Assembly (NCBI GenBank): GCA_002383165.1
Contig: DFXK01000017.1
Location: 1-28,943 of the forward strand
From: Flavobacteriales bacterium UBA4110
GTDB lineage: Bacteria > Bacteroidota > Bacteroidia > Flavobacteriales > Weeksellaceae
Reading direction: 5' to 3'
Length of the DNA stretch: 28,943 nt
In this document: positions 5,334 to 12,653 of the stretch, one piece after another
Layout: each line of letters starts with the position of its first letter
Position numbering within the stretch: the first letter of the stretch is position 1
Program-made: the position numbers and the translations under genes
The notes under the pieces: model-generated
What the model saw: the letters and a program-made list of their open reading frames with translations, nothing else
Database searches by the model: none
Told to the model about the DNA's origin: nothing

Positions 5334-7475
5334 GTGAATATTAATCAAGCTGACCTTAACGAATTAGAATTTCCGGAACTTCTTTCGGAAATTGCACCTT
5401 TCGCTTACTCGCCGAAAACGGCAGACAAAATAATGGAACTTCGTCCAATGGAAATAGACGAGGCAGAAATCTCTTTGAAAAAAACCTCAGAATTCCTAAC
5501 AAGTTTTGAAAGTTCCAACGCCATTCCTTTTGATGAATACGAAGACATCGAAGAGGAACTGAAATTGATGCTGATAGAAAATTATCGATTAGAGAATAAA
5601 TCGTTTATCAAAATCAAAACAATTACCGAGCAAATCGGAAAATTGCAAAGATTTTTCCCTCAACTTTCGGAAGCTTTCCCCACATTATTGGAAGAAATCA
5701 AAGATTTGGAATTCCGAAAAGAAATCATCGATAAAGTTGACAAAGTTTTCAACCGATTCGGAGAAGTTAAAAGTGAAGCTTCAACAGTTCTGAAAACCTT
5801 AAGAACAGAAATCCAACACGCCAGAAAAGCAATTGATGAAAACTTCAACCGTTCTTTGGTTACTTATTCGGATTTCTTAGAAGATATCAGAGAAACAATT
5901 GTCGAAGATCAAAGAGTTTTAGCCGTAAAATCCGGTTTCAAGAAAAGAGTCAATGGACGTGTTTTAGGAATTTCCAAAACAGGTTCTATTACTTATATCC
6001 AGCCGGAAAGTGTGGTGAAACATTATTTTAAACTGAGAGAAAATCAGGAAGAAGAGAAAAAAGAAATCGATAAAATCCTTCGTCAGTTGACCGCTGAGAT
6101 TGCAGAATTCCAGCCACAACTTTCGGATTATCAGGATTATATTTTCAATTTAGATTTAATTCGAGCAAAAGCAAAATTTGCCGAAAAAGTCAACGGAATT
6201 TTACCAAAAATCAACAGACATCAAACTTTGCGTTTGAAAGATGCTTTTCATCCTTTGCTTTGGATTCGAAATAAAAATGAAAATAAGGAGATTTTCCCAC
6301 AGACTTTAACCTTAACAGAACATAACCGAATTATCTGTATTTCCGGACCAAATGCCGGTGGAAAATCCATCACATTAAAAACTGTTGGATTGTTACAATT
6401 GATGATTCAAAGTGGAATTTTAGTTCCTTGTCATCCAAAATCTGAAATGTTTTTCTTTGAGAAAATAATGACGGATATTGGCGATAATCAATCCATAGAA
6501 AATCATTTATCAACCTATTCCTCCCGACTGAAAAAGATGTCCGGAATGATTCGTGAAGCAGACAATAAAACCTTACTTCTGATTGATGAATTTGGAACAG
6601 GTTCTGACCCAGAATTAGGCGGTGCTTTGGCAGAAAGTTTTATGGAATATTTCTATGACAAGAAAAGTTTCGGAATCATAACCACGCATTACACAAACAT
6701 CAAACTGGTTGTTGAACAATTGCCTGCTGCAACCAATGCCGCGATGCTCTTTGACGAACATTCTTTGGAGCCGCTTTACAAATTGGAAATCGGGCAAGCT
6801 GGAAGTTCTTTTACTTTTGAAGTGGCTGAGAAAAATAAGATTCCGAGATTCATTATCAAGAATGCAAGGAAGAAAGTGGAGCACGACATTGTCAACCTTG
6901 ACAAAACAATTGTAAAACTTCAGCAGGAAAAATTCGAAGTTGAAAAGCTGAAATCAGATCTTGCAGAAACCAAAGAATCTGTGGAAGACAAACGTGACAA
7001 TCTTCAAAAACTGAATGAACAACTCCAACAAAAGTTATTCAATTTCCAAAAATTATACGAAGAAGAACATAGAAAATTACAATTCGGAAACAAGATTGAA
7101 ACTTTTATCGACAGTTATGTGAAAGGTAAATCCCGAAAAGATGTAGTTAAAGATTTTGTCAAAATTCTGGAGCAGGAAAAATTTCGAAAACTGGGAACTG
7201 ATAAAGATGAAACAAAACGGCTTCAGATTGTGAAACGCAAAATTACACAACAACTGAAGAAAGAAGAAGTCATTGAGAAAATTGCGGAAACCAACGAGAA
7301 ACTCGAAGAAAAACGCAAAGCAGAACGCGCCGTTTGGATGAAAGTCGGGCAACGCGTCCGGATCGCTGGAAGCACAAGCGTTGGCACCATTGAAAAGATT
7401 TCGAAAAACAAAGTGATTGTTAATTACGGAACCTTCAAAACCACGATTGATTCTGGAGAATTGGAGAGAATATAA
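5334..7475 (+). CDS. mutS2: MutS2-family DNA-binding ATPase
   Basis: 713 residues, GTG start (the overlapping ATG at 5332 is out of frame and stops at once). It has the MutS2 lever/clamp region (about 150-290), Walker A GPNAGGKS (338-345), Walker B LLLIDEFG (414-421) with the GTGSDPE signature, then a long charged coiled coil (about 505-675) and a short beta domain with VGQRVRIAGSTSVGTIEKI near 671-690. MutS2 acts on branched DNA and, in some species, on collided ribosomes. The family's C-terminal Smr nuclease domain is absent: the protein stops right after the linker beta domain. I recall flavobacterial MutS2 proteins of similar length, so this is probably lineage-typical. It converges on the minus-strand gene after it, sharing a terminator. 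Confidence 0.93.
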   Translation: MNINQADLNELEFPELLSEIAPFAYSPKTADKIMELRPMEIDEAEISLKKTSEFLTSFESSNAIPFDEYEDIEEELKLMLIENYRLENKSFIKIKTITEQIGKLQRFFPQLSEAFPTLLEEIKDLEFRKEIIDKVDKVFNRFGEVKSEASTVLKTLRTEIQHARKAIDENFNRSLVTYSDFLEDIRETIVEDQRVLAVKSGFKKRVNGRVLGISKTGSITYIQPESVVKHYFKLRENQEEEKKEIDKILRQLTAEIAEFQPQLSDYQDYIFNLDLIRAKAKFAEKVNGILPKINRHQTLRLKDAFHPLLWIRNKNENKEIFPQTLTLTEHNRIICISGPNAGGKSITLKTVGLLQLMIQSGILVPCHPKSEMFFFEKIMTDIGDNQSIENHLSTYSSRLKKMSGMIREADNKTLLLIDEFGTGSDPELGGALAESFMEYFYDKKSFGIITTHYTNIKLVVEQLPAATNAAMLFDEHSLEPLYKLEIGQAGSSFTFEVAEKNKIPRFIIKNARKKVEHDIVNLDKTIVKLQQEKFEVEKLKSDLAETKESVEDKRDNLQKLNEQLQQKLFNFQKLYEEEHRKLQFGNKIETFIDSYVKGKSRKDVVKDFVKILEQEKFRKLGTDKDETKRLQIVKRKITQQLKKEEVIEKIAETNEKLEEKRKAERAVWMKVGQRVRIAGSTSVGTIEKISKNKVIVNYGTFKTTIDSGELERI

Positions 7476-7478
7476 AAA

Positions 7479-7504
7479 AAAGCGAAGATTAATCTTCGCT
7501 TTTG
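7479..7504. terminator. Bidirectional terminator between convergent genes
   Basis: AGCGAAGATT/AATCTTCGCT is a perfect palindrome (7481-7500) flanked by an A run on the left and T-rich sequence on the right. It terminates mutS2 on plus and the 7507-7884 gene on minus, whose stop codon is 7 nt away. Confidence 0.8.
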
Positions 7505-7506
7505 CT

Positions 7507-7884
7507 TTATGCGTGAAAATGATTTTTCACTTCTTCCAGAACTTGGTCTTCGCTTAGTTGTGAATCTGTTCCAAGTTTGATGTTCAAGTTCTTATATTGC
7601 GGCGTTTCTAACAAATGATTTCGTAATTCTTCCTGCGAAGTACCAGGACCCGTTACATACAGATCTGTACTGTTGGTTATAAGCTTTTCAATTTCTTTGA
7701 AGAATTTTACCTTATTGGTTTGCTCCACATTGTTTGCCGCATTTTCATTGGAATTTCCGTGCTGTACATCCGCTTTTACTGTATCAACAATTGAAAATTC
7801 AGTAACTTCCTGTCCATCGTGATTCGTTACAACTATTGCTTTTCTGCCGTCTATCCATAGTCCGGCTAATTTTTTATCGCTCAT
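7507..7884 (-). CDS. Small protein resembling release-factor domain 3 (baeRF-like)
   Basis: 125 residues, cytosolic, no signal peptide. It opens with AGLWIDGRKAIVV, a strand-turn pattern I associate with small bacterial proteins related to the third domain of archaeal/eukaryotic release factor eRF1 (baeRF group). The second half fits the same fold: KFFKEIEKLI (helix), DLYVTGPGTSQEELRNHL (strand with a GPG turn, then helix) and a final helix. Asn/Gln-rich sequence in the middle (about 40-60) is probably a loop. In some relatives this domain is predicted to bind ribosomes or help stress survival; no catalytic residues are apparent. The assignment comes from fold-like cadence and remembered motifs. 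Confidence 0.55.
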   Translation of the reverse strand: MSDKKLAGLWIDGRKAIVVTNHDGQEVTEFSIVDTVKADVQHGNSNENAANNVEQTNKVKFFKEIEKLITNSTDLYVTGPGTSQEELRNHLLETPQYKNLNIKLGTDSQLSEDQVLEEVKNHFHA

Positions 7885-7947
7885 AATTTTAAATTTGAGA
7901 GATTAATTTCAAGGATTATGCAAAAGCGCTGTTAATGGACGTTAAAA

Positions 7948-8562
7948 TTAATGATGATAAACATCCTCATACATCACGCCAGCCTCAATTCTAATCGGTA
8001 ATTTATTTTCAGCCGGTACAATCGGGCAGTTATAATCAAAAGCATTGTAAGCGCAAAAAGGCTGATATGATTGGTTGAAATCCAATACAATTTCGTTTCC
8101 AGATGGAATTTTCAAATCCATATATTTTCCGCCGCCATAAGTTTCTTTTTCATTGGTCAAATCTCGGAAAGGCAAGAAAAGATAATCTTTATACTTTTCC
8201 ATTTTCATCAAATCCAAACTTTGATATAAAGTCAATGTAAAAGCTTTTCCGTCCAATTCAAAAGTCGCTTTTCCATATTCCTGATATTGCTTGAATTTCC
8301 CGGAAGAAGTCGGCAATTCAAACGGAATAGGATTTTCAGTTTTTATGAAATTAGCCGTCACTCTATATTTCAGATTGATTGGAAAGAACGGATGTTTTTT
8401 AAAGTTCTTTAGATTATCGCCTCGCAAAGGTGATTTTTTTGGGTTCAGATATTCTGCATTCAGTTCTTTTTGGAACTTTTTGATTGCTGCAATATTTTCT
8501 TTTTCTGTTTGTCCATTTAGAAATAGAGACAATATAATAAACAGAAAACTTAATTTTTTCAT
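7948..8562 (-). CDS. DUF1684-family secreted protein
   Basis: 204 residues with a signal peptide (about 1-18, LSFLFIILSLFLNGQ). The DUF1684 hallmarks are present: FLPFRDLTNEKETYGGGKYMDL (about 128-149), VLDFNQSYQPFCAYNAFDYNCP (about 159-180) and the terminal ENKLPIRIEAG. The paired Cys (about 170 and 179) and conserved Gly/Asp/Tyr residues are typical; the biochemical role is unknown. It starts 17 bp after the stop of the AI-2E-family exporter gene, so the two are probably one transcript. Confidence 0.88.
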   Translation of the reverse strand: MKKLSFLFIILSLFLNGQTEKENIAAIKKFQKELNAEYLNPKKSPLRGDNLKNFKKHPFFPINLKYRVTANFIKTENPIPFELPTSSGKFKQYQEYGKATFELDGKAFTLTLYQSLDLMKMEKYKDYLFLPFRDLTNEKETYGGGKYMDLKIPSGNEIVLDFNQSYQPFCAYNAFDYNCPIVPAENKLPIRIEAGVMYEDVYHH

Positions 8563-8579
8563 AATTCGATTTTAATTAT

Positions 8580-9728
8580 TTAGTCAGCAGATTCACTATT
8601 AGAATCATCAACTTCATTAGACTTTAGCTTAGCTTTTTTCAGTTGAAAATATTTATCAAAAGTCGATTTGAAAACAGGAACGTCATCATCTTCACCCATC
8701 AGAAAACCCCAAGATTGCAATCCTTCTACTCTGTCAAAAATGATTTTCATAATTGCTAAAACAGGAATCGTCAAAAACATTCCGGCAATTCCCCAAAGCA
8801 TTTCGCCAACCACCAAACCGATAATCACAATCAGAGAATTGATTTTCACTTTAGAACCAACAACTCTTGGCATTATGATGTTTCCGTCAATCGCGTGAAT
8901 CACGACAATTGCAATCACGATAAATAAAACGTGACTGATTCCCGAAGTCGCAAACGTGATCAAAGCACCAATCAACAAGGCGATGAAAATCCCTATATAA
9001 GGCAGAATATTTAGAATTCCTGTCAGAATTGCTAACATAAAATTATATTTGACTCCAATAATGGTGTAAGCAATCAAAGATAAAATCGTCACAATAATCA
9101 TTTGCAGAAATAATCCAACCAGATATTTTTTCACCATAAACTGAATGCTGTGAACCACTTCGAAAACCGTTTTGTGATGCGACTCTGTGAAACTTGCCAC
9201 CAAAAATTTTAGAAGATGAGTTCTGTATAAAAGGAAAAATAAAGCGAATAAAAACGTGAAACCTGTCAACATCAAGATATATCCAATAGACTTCAGCGCT
9301 CTTTCCAAAATTGCTGTTCCTGTACTGATTGATTTTTTAGCGGTATCATTCAGATATTCAAGTTGGTCTATTCTTCTGACGCCAAATGTTTTGGAAATCC
9401 AGCTTTGCAAATCATCTGTTAATTTGATAAATTGTTTTTGAAACTGAGGCCAATCATTGGATAATTTCGCCACTTGTATTGAGATTCCATAAATCACCCC
9501 TGCAATAATTGCCAAAGCCAAAAGACTCGCCAAAATAGATGACAAACTTCTCGGAAATCTCAATCGTTTTTCCATAAAACGGGAAAGTGGTATCAATAGA
9601 ATTGCTACAAGCAAACCCAAAATCATCGGAACAAAAATCTGTTCGCCAATAATAGCAAGAAAACCTAAAACTACAATACTGATGAGAATGCAAGATAACT
9701 TGAGATAAAAAGGATAAGTCTGCTTCAT
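8580..9728 (-). CDS. AI-2E-family (PerM-type) membrane transporter
   Basis: 382 residues with about eight predicted membrane spans: two at the N-terminus (about 8-50), one near 60-85, a long soluble region with amphipathic helices (about 90-140), then spans across 145-330 including the paired LAILTGILNILPYIGIFIALLIGALITFA region and VVGEMLWGIAGMFLTIPVLA. This order and the N-I-L-P-Y-I-G motif are diagnostic of the AI-2E exporter superfamily. Family members export quorum signals or act as Na+/H+ antiporters, and the substrate cannot be read from sequence. The acidic C-terminal tail (DDSNSESAD) is cytosolic. It is probably co-transcribed with the DUF1684 gene. Confidence 0.92.
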   Translation of the reverse strand: MKQTYPFYLKLSCILISIVVLGFLAIIGEQIFVPMILGLLVAILLIPLSRFMEKRLRFPRSLSSILASLLALAIIAGVIYGISIQVAKLSNDWPQFQKQFIKLTDDLQSWISKTFGVRRIDQLEYLNDTAKKSISTGTAILERALKSIGYILMLTGFTFLFALFFLLYRTHLLKFLVASFTESHHKTVFEVVHSIQFMVKKYLVGLFLQMIIVTILSLIAYTIIGVKYNFMLAILTGILNILPYIGIFIALLIGALITFATSGISHVLFIVIAIVVIHAIDGNIIMPRVVGSKVKINSLIVIIGLVVGEMLWGIAGMFLTIPVLAIMKIIFDRVEGLQSWGFLMGEDDDVPVFKSTFDKYFQLKKAKLKSNEVDDSNSESAD

Positions 9729-9735
9729 ATTATTA

Positions 9736-9770
9736 GAGGTTAGAGGTTAGAAGTTAGAAGTTTGAAGTTA
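9736..9770. repeat. Heptamer tandem repeat (5 units)
   Basis: Five consecutive 7-bp units: GAGGTTA, GAGGTTA, GAAGTTA, GAAGTTT, GAAGTTA. It lies in the spacer upstream of the AI-2E exporter gene; an inverted AACTTCTAATTTC follows shortly, so the RNA could also fold. Confidence 0.75.
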
Positions 9771-9807
9771 GGTGAATTTCTCAATCAACTTCTAATTTCT
9801 TTTAAAA

Positions 9808-10506
9808 TTATTTTCCAATTAGAAAAACAGCTGGAATTTTGTGCAATTCTGGTTTGTTTTTTTTCCAATCGGCAATTGTTTTTGTTTGGATAAATTCGGT
9901 TTCTGGGTCGTTGATATTAGCGGCGATACAGAGTTTGGTATTCGGATTTAGAAATTTCGTCAAATCTTCGAATAATGGATTATTTCTGTATGGTGTTTCC
10001 ATAAAAATCTGTGTAAAGCCAGTTTTTTCAACCATATTTTCCAGATGCTGAATTTCCTTTTTCTTCTTGTCTTTTTCGATAGCCAAATAACCATTAAACG
10101 AAAACTGTTGCCCATTGAATCCACTCGCAATCAAAGCCAGAACGAAAGAACTTGGTCCGTTTACAGGAATCACCTTGACATTATTCCTGTGCGACCAGCC
10201 AACCATAATATTTCCTGGGTCACCAATACAAGGCAAACCCGCTTCTGACAACAATCCAAAATCTACGCCTTCTTTCATCAGTTTCTGAGCTTCTTTCAAA
10301 TCTGCCGTTTCAGAATATTTGTCAAGAAGAAATAATTTTAAGTCTGGTTGCTTTTTTTCGGGAGCAAAAAATTTGATGACTTTTCTAGCGGTCTTTTCGT
10401 TCTCTACAAAATAATGGTCAACATTCATAATGATGTCTTTGATTGTCGGCGCAAAATAATCTGTTGGAGAATTTTCTGAAAGATAAGCGGGAAGAAGGTA
10501 TAGCAT
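9808..10506 (-). CDS. RsmI-like tetrapyrrole-methylase-family SAM methyltransferase
   Basis: 232 residues. The tetrapyrrole methylase (TP_methylase) fold is visible: LYLLPAYLSE at the N-terminus, DFGLLSEAGLPCIGDPG (about 83-99, the SAM-site loop), VIPVNGPSSFVLALIASGFNGQQFSFNGYL (about 113-142), FMETPYRN (about 168-175), LCIAANINDPE and a final PAVFLIGK. This is the pattern of RsmI, the 16S rRNA C1402 2'-O-methyltransferase, but the true RsmI N-terminus (with G-N-L..D-I-T-x-R-A) is replaced. I take it as the divergent paralogue often found in Bacteroidota, with unknown target. Its upstream gap contains two repeat elements. Confidence 0.8.
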   Translation of the reverse strand: MLYLLPAYLSENSPTDYFAPTIKDIIMNVDHYFVENEKTARKVIKFFAPEKKQPDLKLFLLDKYSETADLKEAQKLMKEGVDFGLLSEAGLPCIGDPGNIMVGWSHRNNVKVIPVNGPSSFVLALIASGFNGQQFSFNGYLAIEKDKKKKEIQHLENMVEKTGFTQIFMETPYRNNPLFEDLTKFLNPNTKLCIAANINDPETEFIQTKTIADWKKNKPELHKIPAVFLIGK

Positions 10507-10546
10507 TTTTGTTTTATTAATGTATAGTGTAAAATGTATTTACGAT

Positions 10547-10599
10547 TTTTGTCATTCTGTAAGAATCTAACCTGCCGAGATTCCTGCGGAATGACAAAA
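10547..10599. repeat. Inverted-repeat element of the GTCATTCCGCAGGAATCT type
   Basis: 22-nt arms (10547-10568 and 10578-10599) match at 19 of 22 positions around a 9-nt loop; the outer parts TTTTGTCATTC/GAATGACAAAA are perfect. I recall this palindrome as a high-copy intergenic repeat in flavobacteria. It may also act as a structured leader for the methylase gene. Confidence 0.7.
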
Positions 10600-10640
10600 T
10601 TATATTTTTTATGTTGAATAAAGTTTTATGTTGAATCTGC

Positions 10641-10775
10641 AGCCCGACTTGAGCGGAAATCCTTTTTTGCTTGTACTCAATTTCTATTGAAACTGAAATC
10701 TTCTGCAAAAAAGATTGACTTCGTCGAACCACTTCGTTAGGTTTGGGAGCGGAAGGCGGATTAAGCTGCCCAAAT
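10641..10775. repeat. Interspersed palindromic repeat (copy A)
   Basis: It begins with AGCCCGACTTGAGCGGAAAT, has a stem CTTTTTTGC (10663-10671) / GCAAAAAAG (10706-10714) and ends GGAGCGGAAGGCGGA...GCTGCCCAAAT. It shares the GCGGAAATCCTTTT start, the AAAAGATTG right arm and the TGCCCAAAT end with the copy at 24021-24138. Confidence 0.65.
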
Positions 10776-10791
10776 CCAAATCTTTAAAAAT

Positions 10792-12069
10792 TTAGTTCAA
10801 AACTTCTTTCAAACGGTCTTTGTCCAATCTATTTTCCCAATTGGAAACGACAACTGTTGCGACCGCATTCCCAATAACATTGGTCAAAGCACGGCATTCT
10901 GACATAAATTTGTCAATCCCAAGAATCAGAGTCATTCCCGCAATCGGAACTTCGGGAACAACTGCCAAAGTCGCCGCCAAGGTGATAAATCCCGCACCTG
11001 TAACGCCAGCCGCACCTTTGGAGCTTAGCATTGCGACCAAAAGCAATCCAATCTGATGTTCCAAAGTTAAGTCGATATTACAAGCCTGCGCAATGAACAA
11101 CGCTGCCAAAGTCATATAAATGTTGGTTCCATCGAGATTGAAGGAATAGCCAGTAGGAACCACCAAACCAACGACACCTTTGTCACAGCCTGCGTTTTCC
11201 ATCTTTTTCATCAATCCAGGAAGTGCCGGCTCTGACGAACTTGTTCCTAAAACCAAGAAAATCTCATCTTTGATATACTTCAGAAATTTGAAAATATTGA
11301 ATCCGTTATACCACGCCACACTTCCCAAAATTAAAATGACAAAAAGTGCTGACGTCACGTAAAATGTTCCGACAAGCATCGCCAGATTTTTGAGCGATTC
11401 AACACCATATTTTCCAATCGTAAAAGCCATAGCTCCGAAAGCTCCGATCGGTGCGAGTTTCATCAAAATTTCTACAACTTTGAAAATTGGAATCGTTAAA
11501 GCCTGAAGAAAATCAAAAACTGGGTAACTTTTTTCTGAAGTTAACGCCAAAGCAACTCCGAATAAAATCGCTACCAACAAAACCTGCAGAATATTATCGC
11601 CAGTCAACGGACTAAATAACGTTTCGGGAATGATATTGAAAATAAAATTAACCAAGGAATTGTCGTGCGCTGCTTTCACATATTTTTCAACTTCTGCACC
11701 GTTCAGAGAATTTGGGTCGATGTTAAGACCTTTTCCCGGCTGAACAATATGACTGACAATCATCCCAATAATCAAAGCTAAAGTCGAAAATGTAAAAAAA
11801 TAAACGAACGCTTTTCCTGCAACTCTTCCAACCTTTTTCAAATCACTCATTCCAGCGATTCCTGTGGAAACAGTAAGAAAAATAACCGGCGCAATAATCA
11901 TTTTGACCAGCTTGATAAAACCTTCGCCAAGAGGTTTCATTTTCTCGCCCAAATCGGGATAAAAATAACCGAGAGAAACACCAAAAACAATTGCAATCAG
12001 CACTTGAATATAAAGAAGCTGATAGAATTTTTTCGGTTTTATAGTTTTTTGTTCAATGTCCAAATTCAT
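10792..12069 (-). CDS. dctA: C4-dicarboxylate:cation symporter DctA
   Basis: 425 residues, DAACS family. Diagnostic motifs are in order: the hairpin-1 serine motif LGTSSSEPALPGLM (about 278-291), GYSFNLDGTNIYMT (about 313-326), SSKGAAGVTGAGFI and GIDKFMSECRALTNVIGN. The P-T-G-Y-S-F-N-L-D-G-T form and the SSKGAAG hairpin 2 match DctA rather than the glutamate-specific branch. It imports succinate, fumarate, malate or related C4 acids with protons or sodium. The ATG at 12069 lies 17 nt after a TAAATTTG promoter box on the minus strand, supporting its own promoter separate from the phosphatase gene upstream. Confidence 0.93.
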   Translation of the reverse strand: MNLDIEQKTIKPKKFYQLLYIQVLIAIVFGVSLGYFYPDLGEKMKPLGEGFIKLVKMIIAPVIFLTVSTGIAGMSDLKKVGRVAGKAFVYFFTFSTLALIIGMIVSHIVQPGKGLNIDPNSLNGAEVEKYVKAAHDNSLVNFIFNIIPETLFSPLTGDNILQVLLVAILFGVALALTSEKSYPVFDFLQALTIPIFKVVEILMKLAPIGAFGAMAFTIGKYGVESLKNLAMLVGTFYVTSALFVILILGSVAWYNGFNIFKFLKYIKDEIFLVLGTSSSEPALPGLMKKMENAGCDKGVVGLVVPTGYSFNLDGTNIYMTLAALFIAQACNIDLTLEHQIGLLLVAMLSSKGAAGVTGAGFITLAATLAVVPEVPIAGMTLILGIDKFMSECRALTNVIGNAVATVVVSNWENRLDKDRLKEVLN

Positions 12070-12085
12070 AAAAAGACTTATCTTA

Positions 12086-12093
12086 CAAATTTA
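12086..12093 (-). promoter_or_regulatory. -7 box TAAATTTG of dctA
   Basis: On the minus strand this reads TAAATTTG, in the short gap between the phosphatase gene and dctA, giving a leader of about 10 nt. Exact TAnnTTTG; no clear -33. Confidence 0.45.
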
Positions 12094-12107
12094 GAATTGT
12101 TTGTGAC

Positions 12108-12548
12108 TTATATCATATTTTTCCTGATTTTTTCTGCAATTATTTCGCAAGAATCGTTGAGCATTTTGTAAACTTTATCAAATCCGTCTATTCCTCCAAA
12201 ATATGGGTCTGGAACTTCCAATTCGTTATCGAGAATCAATCTGATTTTATGTTTTTGAGAGTCGTTCGCCATTTTCAGAACATCTTTGTAATTGTTTTTG
12301 TCCATACAGAAAATCAAATCAAACTCATCCAAATCTGATTTTTTGATTGGTCTTGATTTCTGCATCGAGATATCAATTCCGTTTTTGAAAGCAGTTTTTA
12401 CAGAACGTTCATCAGGTCCATTTCCTTCGTGATAATTGATTGTTCCTGCGCTGTCAACAAAATAATTCTCATCGAGTTTAGATTTCAAAATCCCTTCTGC
12501 TAAAGGACTTCTGCAAATATTCCCGAGGCAAACCATTAGTATTTTCAT
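12108..12548 (-). CDS. Low-molecular-weight protein-tyrosine phosphatase
   Basis: 146 residues. The P-loop CX5R(S) is VCLGNICRSPLAEG with nucleophile C7 and R13, at the N-terminus as in all LMW-PTPs. The general acid is D114 in the VPDPYFGG loop, and DSAGT near residue 33 is the third family landmark. Cytosolic; it dephosphorylates phosphotyrosine proteins or arginine-phosphate-type substrates. No cognate BY-kinase or exopolysaccharide gene is adjacent, so a housekeeping role is more likely than capsule regulation. It follows dnaA on the same strand after a terminator. Confidence 0.92.
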   Translation of the reverse strand: MKILMVCLGNICRSPLAEGILKSKLDENYFVDSAGTINYHEGNGPDERSVKTAFKNGIDISMQKSRPIKKSDLDEFDLIFCMDKNNYKDVLKMANDSQKHKIRLILDNELEVPDPYFGGIDGFDKVYKMLNDSCEIIAEKIRKNMI

Positions 12549-12613
12549 TGTACAAAATTGTATTAGGTAAGATGTAAAAAGTATTATGATTTTAAAATTA
12601 GAAAAATAAAATC

Positions 12614-12647
12614 ATAAAAAAAAGGATTTAAAAAAAATTAAATCCTT
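12614..12647 (-). terminator. Intrinsic terminator of dnaA
   Basis: AAGGATTTAA (12622-12631) and TTAAATCCTT (12638-12647) form a perfect 10-bp stem with a 6-nt loop, followed on the minus strand by a T run. It starts 7 bp after the dnaA stop. Confidence 0.8.
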
Positions 12648-12653
12648 GTATTA

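Noticed and set aside
8580..9728. Quorum-sensing role of the AI-2E-family gene
   Set aside because: The family name is historical; no luxS or signal gene is adjacent and the substrate cannot be inferred.
9736..9770. CRISPR array
   Set aside because: The repeats are contiguous 7-mers without spacers; no cas gene is present in the window.
10517..10732. 71-codon minus-strand reading frame in the gap before dctA
   Set aside because: It runs through the palindromic repeats and has no recognisable protein features.
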